Position numbers and translations under genes: made by a program
Notes under the pieces: model-generated
Databases searched by the model: none
What the model saw: only the letters and a program-made list of their open reading frames with translations
Told to the model about the DNA's origin: nothing
Source: an uncultured Campylobacter sp.
GTDB taxonomy: Bacteria; Campylobacterota; Campylobacteria; Campylobacterales; Campylobacteraceae
NCBI RefSeq assembly: GCF_938040115.1
Contig: NZ_CALHXD010000262.1
Span: 1 to 19,723, forward strand
DNA: 19,723 nt
Reading direction: 5' to 3'
In this document: in pieces, positions 7,330 through 14,091 of the stretch
Layout of the letters: every line of letters begins with the position of its first letter
Position numbering within the stretch: the stretch's first letter is position 1

Positions 7330-8558
7330 AAATAGCCGTTATCGGACTAGGATACGTCGGGCTGCCTTTGGCGGCTGCATTTAGCGAGAAATACGAAGTC
7401 ACGGGCTTTGACGTCAATGCCGCCCGTATCGAGGAGCTTAAAAGTGGGTATGACCGCACGCTAGAGCTAAGCGCTGAGCAGATGAAAAAAGCGATAGAGA
7501 ACGGTATGAAATTTAGCCTAAATTTGGACGATATAAAGGAGTGTAATTTCTTTATCGTTACCGTTCCGACGCCGATAGATAAGAACAAACGTCCCGATCT
7601 AACGCCCGTCGTAAAAGCCACGCAAAGCGTCGCTAAAGTGCTAAAAAAAGGCGATATCGTCGTGTATGAAAGCACCGTGTATCCGGGCGTTACGGAGGAG
7701 ATTTGCGTGCCGCTACTTGAGCAAAGCGGGCTTAAATTTAACGAGGACTTTTTCTGTGGATACTCGCCGGAGCGCATAAACCCGGGCGACAAAGAGCACA
7801 CCGTAACTAAAATCAAAAAAATCACTAGCGGCTCGACGCCCGAGGTAGCCGACAAGGTCGATGAGGTCTACCGCTCGATCATAACGGCGGGCACGCACAA
7901 AGCGCCTACTATCAAGGTCGCCGAGGCCGCCAAAGTCATCGAAAACACGCAGCGCGATATAAACATCGCCTTTATGAACGAGCTTGCGATGATATTTAAC
8001 AAGATGAACATCGACACGAACGCGGTTTTGCAGGCGGCGGGCACGAAGTGGAATTTCTTAAATTTCCGTCCTGGGCTAGTGGGCGGCCACTGCATCGGCG
8101 TGGATCCTTATTATCTCACGCATAAGGCGCAGGAGCTTGGCTTTCATCCCGAAATGATCCTAGCCGGACGCCGTATAAATGACAATATGGGCAAATACGC
8201 CGCCGATCAAGTCGTAAAACTAATGATAAAAAGGGGCGTTTTGATAAATTCGGCCCGCGTTTTGGTGCTTGGGCTTACGTTTAAGGAAAACTGCCCCGAC
8301 ATCCGCAACTCGCGCGTGATAGACGTGATCGAGGAGCTTAGGGATTTTGGTTGCCGCGTGGACGTCTACGATCCGTGGGCGGACGAAGCCGAGGTGAAGC
8401 GCGAATACGGTATCGCGCCTCTAAAAAGCTTTGACGAGGCGGACTACGACTGCGTCGTGATCGCCGTCGCTCACGATAAATTTAAAGGGTTAAAATTTAG
8501 CAAAGCTCTCGTTTACGATATCAAAAACGTTTACGAAAACGCCGACGCAAGGCTGTAA
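7326..8558 (+). CDS. UDP-N-acetylhexosamine 6-dehydrogenase, TviB/WbpO type
   Basis: Oxidises UDP-GlcNAc or UDP-GalNAc to the uronic acid, as in Vi-antigen (TviB) or O-antigen (WbpO) synthesis. The 410-residue protein has GLGYVG at 7-12, the STVYPGVTEE segment near 117-125, GYSPERINPGD at 145-155 and the catalytic Cys256 in GGHCIGVDPYYL. That last motif, with HCIGVDPYY in place of the SCFPKD of Ugd, separates this group from UDP-glucose dehydrogenases. AAAAAGGA precedes the ATG, which overlaps the ecotin stop; the gene's own TAA overlaps the ATG of the flippase gene. The 4-epimerase partner that often accompanies TviB (TviC) could be GalE or the epimerase at 1391. Which HexNAc is used cannot be told from sequence. 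Confidence 0.9.
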   Translation: MKIAVIGLGYVGLPLAAAFSEKYEVTGFDVNAARIEELKSGYDRTLELSAEQMKKAIENGMKFSLNLDDIKECNFFIVTVPTPIDKNKRPDLTPVVKATQSVAKVLKKGDIVVYESTVYPGVTEEICVPLLEQSGLKFNEDFFCGYSPERINPGDKEHTVTKIKKITSGSTPEVADKVDEVYRSIITAGTHKAPTIKVAEAAKVIENTQRDINIAFMNELAMIFNKMNIDTNAVLQAAGTKWNFLNFRPGLVGGHCIGVDPYYLTHKAQELGFHPEMILAGRRINDNMGKYAADQVVKLMIKRGVLINSARVLVLGLTFKENCPDIRNSRVIDVIEELRDFGCRVDVYDPWADEAEVKREYGIAPLKSFDEADYDCVVIAVAHDKFKGLKFSKALVYDIKNVYENADARL

Positions 8559-10072
8559 TGCTCGTAAATTTGATCAGCTCCATCGTCGTTTTTATCGTCT
8601 CGATGGGGATAAATTTTTTCCTCACGCCCTACATTTTAAAGAGCCTAGGCAACGAAGCCTACGGCTTTGTCGGGCTATCTAACGCTATCGTAGCCTACGC
8701 CCTAGTCGTGACTGCTGCGATAAACTCCGTTAGCGGCCGCTTCGTCGCGTACGAGTGGCACAGAGGGGGCATCTGCGCGGCAAACGCCTACTACTCGTCG
8801 GTTCTGGTCGTAAATATCTTTTTTTGCGTTCTTATTTTGCTTGGCGCGGGCGTTTTTATCTTAAATTTACAAAGCGTGCTAAACGTGAGCGACGCGCTGC
8901 TAGGCGACGTGCGGCTTACTTTCGCGTTTTATTTTATAAATTTTTGCGTCGGGCTTTTTAACGGCGTCATCAGCGTCTCGATGTTTATCAAAAACAAGCT
9001 ATACATCATCTCTGTTCGTAACGCCGCGTCTAGCGCCATTTTGGCCGCTCTCATCGTAGCGCTTTTTTATTTTTTTAGACCGATGATCGCCTATATCGCG
9101 ATCTCCGCTCTAGTCGCGTCGCTCTTTGTGTTTTTTACGAGCGTTTGGGTTTCGCGCCGCATCACGCCCGAGCTTAAATTTAACCCAAGCGAATTTGACT
9201 TTACGCGGATAAAAGAGCTGCTAAAATCAGGCGTCTATAATAGCTTTAACGCCCTAAACCGCGTGCTTATGAGCGGTATGGATCTGTTTATCTGCAATAT
9301 CTTTTTAAGCGCGAACGCGACTGGAATTTTAGCTGTTTCAAAGGCGGCTCCGATCATTTTGGAGAGCTTCGTGGCGCAGCTTAGCGCGATATTTGCGCCA
9401 AAATTCGTCGAGCACTACTCTAAGTCAAATTTGACCGCGCTTGTTGCGGAGGCTAAATTTTCGATGCGAGTTACGGCGTTTGTTATGAGTGTGCCGGCAG
9501 CTATTTTCGTGGCTTTCGGGCGCGAATTTTATACGCTTTGGCTGCCGTTTAAAAGCGCGGACGAGATAAATCTAATCTATAATCTATCGATGATAACTCT
9601 AGTGCCGATTATATTTATCAGCTACGTTTTTTCGCTTTTTAATCTCGATAGCGCGACCAATAAATTAAAGCGCCCCGCGATAGCAAACACTATTTTGGGT
9701 GCCGGCACGATTTTGGCGCAGATTGCCGTGCTTAAATTTACGGACTACGGCATCTACGGTATGGCGATCGTCGGTGCAGCGCTTTATTCGGTGCGCATTT
9801 TGGGATTTGACCTCATAAATGCTGCCTTAAATTTGAGCTTGCTGCTTACGACTTTTTACGGCGTTTATTTTAAAAATTTAGCCGTTTTCGCGGCAGTTTG
9901 CGGGCTGTTTTTTTGGCTGCGAAATTTCGTACAAATTTCAAGCTGGAGCGAATTTGCCGCGTATTCGGCGGTTTTGCTTGCAGTGGGATACGCCGCGAGC
10001 TTGTTTTTGATATTTGACAAAAGAGAGCAGCTAATCGTGATAAATAAAATCAAATCGAAGTTTAAAAGATGA
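8558..10072 (+). CDS. Wzx-type polysaccharide flippase (MOP superfamily)
   Basis: A 504-residue integral inner-membrane protein with about 12-14 hydrophobic helices spread along its length, starting MLVNLISSIVVFIVSMGINF and containing TPYILKSLGNEAYG near residues 24-37, the usual opening of Wzx and related polysaccharide-export proteins. It would flip an undecaprenyl-diphosphate-linked glycan from the cytosolic to the periplasmic face. No nucleotide-binding domain is present, so it is not PglK, the ABC flippase that does this job for the C. jejuni N-glycan. Its ATG overlaps the stop of the dehydrogenase gene and its TGA overlaps the ATG of the GT25 gene. Its place just before the pgl core makes the N-glycan lipid a plausible cargo, but a separate O-antigen or capsule unit built with the uronic-acid genes is equally possible. 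Confidence 0.85.
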   Translation: MLVNLISSIVVFIVSMGINFFLTPYILKSLGNEAYGFVGLSNAIVAYALVVTAAINSVSGRFVAYEWHRGGICAANAYYSSVLVVNIFFCVLILLGAGVFILNLQSVLNVSDALLGDVRLTFAFYFINFCVGLFNGVISVSMFIKNKLYIISVRNAASSAILAALIVALFYFFRPMIAYIAISALVASLFVFFTSVWVSRRITPELKFNPSEFDFTRIKELLKSGVYNSFNALNRVLMSGMDLFICNIFLSANATGILAVSKAAPIILESFVAQLSAIFAPKFVEHYSKSNLTALVAEAKFSMRVTAFVMSVPAAIFVAFGREFYTLWLPFKSADEINLIYNLSMITLVPIIFISYVFSLFNLDSATNKLKRPAIANTILGAGTILAQIAVLKFTDYGIYGMAIVGAALYSVRILGFDLINAALNLSLLLTTFYGVYFKNLAVFAAVCGLFFWLRNFVQISSWSEFAAYSAVLLAVGYAASLFLIFDKREQLIVINKIKSKFKR

Positions 10073-10824
10073 AAAATTTAGTATTCGTTATTTCGCTAAA
10101 AAGCGACGAGGCGCGCAGGCAAAAGCTAAAAAAGCGGTTTAAAAACTACGGCGAATTTAAGATCGTCGAGGCTGTGGGCGGCAGGGCGATGAGCGCAAAG
10201 GAGTACTACGGCTACGTGCTGCCTAGCCTTGAGGCCTACGGCAGGCTTTTAAGCCCGTCCGAGGTCGGTTGCTCGCTCTCTCACGCGCGCGCTTACGAGG
10301 AGTTTTTAAAAAGCGACGCCCGGTTTGCGCTCATCTTAGAAGACGACGTCATAGGAGATGAAAGCGGCGTAAAAAAGGCGTTTGAAACGGCTACTAAGAT
10401 GGATGCGGGCTCGGCGCTCATTTGCGGCGCGCAAGACGGGCTAGAGGGGCGATTTAGCGCATTTGGCAAAAAGCTGGAGGAGGATTTTTGGCTGGTCTCA
10501 AAGCGCTCTTACGGCACGATTTACCGAGCGGCTGCTTACGTGCTTGATAGGCGCGCGGCGGAAAAGATCTTGCAAACGCACAAAAAGGCGCTTTGCGTGG
10601 CTGATTTTTGGCGGATTTTGCTTTTACAAAACGGCTTAAAGATGTATTTTAGCGATATCTTTGCGCATCCAACCGATCTAACAGACTCAAATATCCAAGC
10701 CGAGCGAGTGCAAAGAGCGCAGGTAAAGGTCTCCCCGCTAGCTCGCCTAAACAGCTTAAAATATGTCGCCGCAACGCGCTTTGAAGCGGCAATTTTAGGC
10801 TATGAGCGGATATTTAAAAGATAG
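10069..10824 (+). CDS. Glycosyltransferase family 25 (LOS/LPS type)
   Basis: A 251-residue cytosolic or membrane-peripheral glycosyltransferase resembling the LPS GT25 family (PF01755), whose bacterial members are often beta-galactosyltransferases of lipooligosaccharide. FVISLKSDEARRQKL at the N-terminus, EVGCSLSHARAYEEFL at 65-80 and the acidic ILEDD (residues 89-93, the metal/nucleotide-binding motif) are diagnostic. It begins at an ATGA overlap with the flippase gene and ends the upstream operon, 93 bases before pglH. C. jejuni has no GT25 in its pgl locus, so this enzyme may add a sugar not found in the C. jejuni heptasaccharide or may serve a different glycan. Donor and acceptor cannot be read from sequence. 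Confidence 0.87.
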   Translation: MKNLVFVISLKSDEARRQKLKKRFKNYGEFKIVEAVGGRAMSAKEYYGYVLPSLEAYGRLLSPSEVGCSLSHARAYEEFLKSDARFALILEDDVIGDESGVKKAFETATKMDAGSALICGAQDGLEGRFSAFGKKLEEDFWLVSKRSYGTIYRAAAYVLDRRAAEKILQTHKKALCVADFWRILLLQNGLKMYFSDIFAHPTDLTDSNIQAERVQRAQVKVSPLARLNSLKYVAATRFEAAILGYERIFKR

Positions 10825-10837
10825 GAAACTAAGCGAT

Positions 10838-10861
10838 TATAAAGCTCAAAATTTATAAAAT
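10838..10861 (+). promoter_or_regulatory. Possible promoter region upstream of pglH
   Basis: The 93-base gap between GT25 and pglH is AT-rich and holds two -10-like boxes, TATAAA at 10838-10843 and TATAAAAT at 10854-10861, but no TGn extension. It is the only real gap in the plus-strand gene run from 4584 to 18818, so a pgl-core promoter here is plausible but unproven. Confidence 0.3.
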
Positions 10862-10917
10862 CAATAATTTTGAAGATTTATTAAATTTTCGCGCACCGAT
10901 TAAAATTTGGAGAGAGA

Positions 10918-11982
10918 ATGAAGGTTTTATTTATAATTTCGACCCTGCAAGCAGGCGGCGCCGAGCGCGTGATGAGCTTGCTAGCGAGCTATTTTGCGAA
11001 ATTTCACGACGTAACGCTTTTAAAATTTGACACCAAACCGCCGTTTTACGAGCTAGACGAGAGGATAAAGCTGATAGATCTGCCTTTCCCGATGGTGAAA
11101 AAAGGGTTTTTTGCAAATTTAATAAGGCGCGTGAAAAAGTTTTTTTATCAGCGAAATTTGATCAAAAACGGCGGATTTGACGTCGTTATCTCATCGATGG
11201 ATAGCACCAATATCAACGTAATTTTGTCGAATTTATTTATAAACAAGCCGCTTTTTATCAGCGAGCATTCAAGCGCCGATTTTTTCAAAGGGCGCGGCTG
11301 GCTGTTTTTGCGCCGTTTGCTCTATCCGCTAGCTAGCGGACTCACGGTACTTACGAAAGAGGACTACGAGTACTATAGCTTCGTAAAAAATAAAACCGTG
11401 ATGTATAATCCGATGTTTGAAGCCAAAAAGCAGGGCTTGCCGAAGGAAAATATCATCCTTTTCGTCGGCCGTCTCATCTCGCTTAAAGGCTGCGACGTAT
11501 TTTTAAAGGCTATGAGCTTAGTCGATAAAGAGCTTTTAAAAGAGTGGAAAATCGTGATAGCGGGCGCTGGCGAAGAGAGGCAAAGGCTAGAGCTTATCGC
11601 GCACGAGCAACTGCATCTAAACGCCGAATTTATCGGGCAAACGAGCGATGTAGCTTCGCTTTACGAAAGGTCTAAAATTTTAGTCTCAAGCTCCAAAACC
11701 GAGGGCTTGCCGAATGTTTTAATCGAGAGCGTATTTTTTAACTGCGCTAGGGTGGCGACTGCTACAAGCGGCGCAAAAGAGCTCATCGAGGACGGCAAGG
11801 ATGGATTTTTGGTACCGATAGACGACGTAAAAGCGCTCGGAAGCAAAATCGAACTTTTAATGCGCGACGAGGAGCTTAGGCAAGAGCTGGTAAAAAACGC
11901 CAACGAGCGAAAAAACGCCTTTAAAACCGATCAAATTTATCAAAAGTGGATAGATTTTATCACGCAAAACATAAAGAACTGA
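10918..11982 (+). CDS. pglH: PglH-like GalNAc transferase of N-glycan synthesis
   Basis: In C. jejuni PglH processively adds the last three alpha-1,4 GalNAc residues to the undecaprenyl-linked glycan on the cytosolic face. The 354-residue product is a GT-B fold family 4 enzyme: donor-independent GGAER at 13-17, FISEHSS at 113-119, LFVGRL at 181-186, and Glu262-x7-Glu270 (TEGLPNVLIES) that binds the nucleotide sugar. SMDSTNIN and FLRRLLYP match PglH from memory (FLDTTNI, FLRRVSYP) better than PglJ or PglA. GGAGAGAG precedes the ATG. The gene starts the core pgl run and is followed by pglI after one base. The number of GalNAc residues it adds here cannot be inferred. Confidence 0.88.
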   Translation: MKVLFIISTLQAGGAERVMSLLASYFAKFHDVTLLKFDTKPPFYELDERIKLIDLPFPMVKKGFFANLIRRVKKFFYQRNLIKNGGFDVVISSMDSTNINVILSNLFINKPLFISEHSSADFFKGRGWLFLRRLLYPLASGLTVLTKEDYEYYSFVKNKTVMYNPMFEAKKQGLPKENIILFVGRLISLKGCDVFLKAMSLVDKELLKEWKIVIAGAGEERQRLELIAHEQLHLNAEFIGQTSDVASLYERSKILVSSSKTEGLPNVLIESVFFNCARVATATSGAKELIEDGKDGFLVPIDDVKALGSKIELLMRDEELRQELVKNANERKNAFKTDQIYQKWIDFITQNIKN

Positions 11983-11983
11983 A

Positions 11984-12967
11984 ATGCTAAAAGTAAGCAT
12001 AATAATCCCGACCTACAACCGCAAAGAGCTTTTTGAAGCCGCCCTAAAAAGCGCGCTAGCCCAAGACTACGAAAATAAAGAGATCATAATCAGCGACGAT
12101 AACTCAAACGACGGTACGCGCGAGCTCGCGCAGAGTTACGTCGCTAAATTTGACAACGTAAAATACGTCCTAAATCAAACCTACGACCGCGGCCCAAACG
12201 GAAATAAAAACAACGGCTTTGACCACGCTAGCGGTGATGCTTTCGTGATACTAGACGACGATGACTTGCTGATAGAAGGCGCCATAAGCAAGATGGCGGC
12301 CGTGCTAGAGCAGGGGTATGCTAGCGTCTGGGCGAACTGTTATTTTGAGATTGACGGCGAGCCGACGACGAAATTTTCGGGATTTGGACTGAGTAAAAAC
12401 GGGGAAATTTCGCCGCAGGACTACTACGACGGCAAGATAACGGGCGAGTTTTTGATAATGTTTCGCCGCGACGCCATCGGTCAGAGGCGCTTTGAAAAGG
12501 GGCTTTACGGTAGCGAAAATACGCTTTGGATATATCTTTTTGATCTTCCTGCTTACTATCTGCACGATGCAGTGCGTATTTACCGCTTTCACCGCAGCGA
12601 CAGCGTCACGATAAACTCGTTTAAGCGTCCGCTTTGCATAATGAAAGGCTACGCGATGACTGCGGAGCTCATTTTACAAAAGATCGCCGAGAAAAACGCT
12701 CAAGCTAGCGCAAACGGCTCAAATTCGGCTGAGCCGAAATTTCGCGTAAACGACGCTCACATCGCGATCCTCTATAAAATGGCGGCATATTATGCAAAAT
12801 TTGGCGGCGAATACAAAAAAATGTACGAATATCTTTTTAAAAGCCTCAAATTTAAATTTACAAAAGAAGCGCTTGCAATGCTGATCTTAAGCCCGTTTCC
12901 AAAGTCTATGATTTTATTTTTAACTAAAATTCGCGTTTGGATATACAAAAAAACGCACGGCGAATGA
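11984..12967 (+). CDS. pglI: PglI-like branching glycosyltransferase (GT2)
   Basis: In C. jejuni PglI adds the single glucose branch to the hexasaccharide lipid precursor. The 327-residue GT-A enzyme opens with VSIIIPTYNR, has ISDDNSNDGT at 36-45, the clearly PglI-like stretch NQTYDRGPNGNKNNGFDHAS (residues 64-83) and the metal-binding LDDDD at 90-94. Near the C-terminus YKMAAYYAKF and LFKSLKFKF also match C. jejuni PglI from memory. A Ser/Asn-rich linker near 235-250 is not something I recall in C. jejuni and may be a lineage insertion. It lies directly after pglH and its TGA overlaps the ATG of pglJ. Whether the branch sugar is glucose in this organism is unknown. Confidence 0.9.
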   Translation: MLKVSIIIPTYNRKELFEAALKSALAQDYENKEIIISDDNSNDGTRELAQSYVAKFDNVKYVLNQTYDRGPNGNKNNGFDHASGDAFVILDDDDLLIEGAISKMAAVLEQGYASVWANCYFEIDGEPTTKFSGFGLSKNGEISPQDYYDGKITGEFLIMFRRDAIGQRRFEKGLYGSENTLWIYLFDLPAYYLHDAVRIYRFHRSDSVTINSFKRPLCIMKGYAMTAELILQKIAEKNAQASANGSNSAEPKFRVNDAHIAILYKMAAYYAKFGGEYKKMYEYLFKSLKFKFTKEALAMLILSPFPKSMILFLTKIRVWIYKKTHGE

Positions 12968-14091
12968 AAAAATTAGCCGTTTTTCTATACTCGATGGGGC
13001 CGGGCGGCGCGGAGCGCGTGGTTTCAAATTTGCTCCCGGCTTTGTGCGAAAAATACGAAGTTCATCTCGTTTTGATGAGCGAGGTCGTAGCCTACGAGAT
13101 ACCAAGCGCGGTTAAAATTCACTTCCTCGAGCGCTCAGATCCTTATGAAAGCGGCGTAAAAAAGCTTTTTCGTTTGGGACTTTTGTTTCCGTTTTTAGCC
13201 TTAAATTATAAAAAACTTTGCGACGATTTGGCTATCGACCTGCATTTTGTCTTAATGAACCGGCCTTGTTATATCGCGCTTTTAGCAAGGATCGCCGGAG
13301 TAAAAGGACGGATGGTGATAAGCGAGCGCAGCTGCCCGTCGGTCATCTATAAAAGCGGCCTTAGCGGGTTTGCCAATAGAATTTTGGTTAAGGCGCTCTA
13401 TCCTAGAGCCGATCTGATTTTAGCCAACGCGCAGGGAAATGCCGATGATCTCGTGCGAAATTTCGGCTGCGACGCAAAAAAAACTAAGGTGCTATATAAC
13501 GCGATCGATTTAGCGGCGATAAAAACTCTCGCAAACGAGCCGCTAGATGCTAAATTTAAGCCGTTTTTTCTAAATATCGGCCGGCTTGATAGCGGTAAAA
13601 ATCAAGCGATGTTAATAAAAATAATCGCAAATTTAAATGACGAGCGCGCGACGCTTGGGATTTTAGGCAAGGGGCCTTTGCAAGGCAAGCTTCAAAATTT
13701 GATCGACGAGCTTGGCGTGAGCGAGCGAGTAAAGCTGCTAGGCACGGATAAAAATCCGTTTAAATTTATCAAAAACGCGCAGTGTTTCGTCTGTGCTTCG
13801 CGGTTTGAGGGCTTTTCAAACGTGCTTTTAGAGGCGCTTGCTTGCGAGAGATTTATTATCTCCACCGATCATAAAAGCGGCGCTAGGGAGCTTCTAGGCG
13901 ACGATGAGTACGGCATTTTAACGCCCGTTGACGACGAAAAAGCGATGGAGTCGGCGATGAGGCGTGCGCTTGAGGATGAAAATTTGAGGCAAGATTATGA
14001 AAAAAAGGCGTACGGCCGTGTAGTAAAATTTGATAAAAATGCCGTCGCGGCGCAGCTCATAGGATACTTAGAGGATAAAAATGTCGAGTAA
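12964..14091 (+). CDS. pglJ: PglJ-like GalNAc transferase of N-glycan synthesis
   Basis: In C. jejuni PglJ adds the second GalNAc to the bacillosamine-GalNAc lipid. The 375-residue GT-B family 4 enzyme has MGPGGAERVV at 11-20, INERS-like MVISERSCPS at 117-126, LYNAIDL at 177-183 and Glu282-x7-Glu290 (FEGFSNVLLEAL). CTDHKSGARELFGDDE of C. jejuni PglJ is matched by STDHKSGARELLGDDE, which makes the assignment firm. The ATG at 12964 overlaps the pglI stop (ATGA). The frame is open back to an ATG at 12937, but that would add residues homologues lack and lie inside pglI. Its 3' end overlaps pglB by 11 bases. Confidence 0.92.
   Translation: MKKLAVFLYSMGPGGAERVVSNLLPALCEKYEVHLVLMSEVVAYEIPSAVKIHFLERSDPYESGVKKLFRLGLLFPFLALNYKKLCDDLAIDLHFVLMNRPCYIALLARIAGVKGRMVISERSCPSVIYKSGLSGFANRILVKALYPRADLILANAQGNADDLVRNFGCDAKKTKVLYNAIDLAAIKTLANEPLDAKFKPFFLNIGRLDSGKNQAMLIKIIANLNDERATLGILGKGPLQGKLQNLIDELGVSERVKLLGTDKNPFKFIKNAQCFVCASRFEGFSNVLLEALACERFIISTDHKSGARELLGDDEYGILTPVDDEKAMESAMRRALEDENLRQDYEKKAYGRVVKFDKNAVAAQLIGYLEDKNVE

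Noticed and set aside
7238..7855. 205-residue minus-strand ORF opposite the TviB-type dehydrogenase
   Set aside because: The plus-strand frame has full catalytic motifs; the minus frame has only Ser/Phe/Leu-rich low-information sequence.
8755..8961. 68-residue plus-strand ORF inside the flippase gene
   Set aside because: It is Arg-rich and out of frame in a well-supported membrane protein gene, with no start signal.
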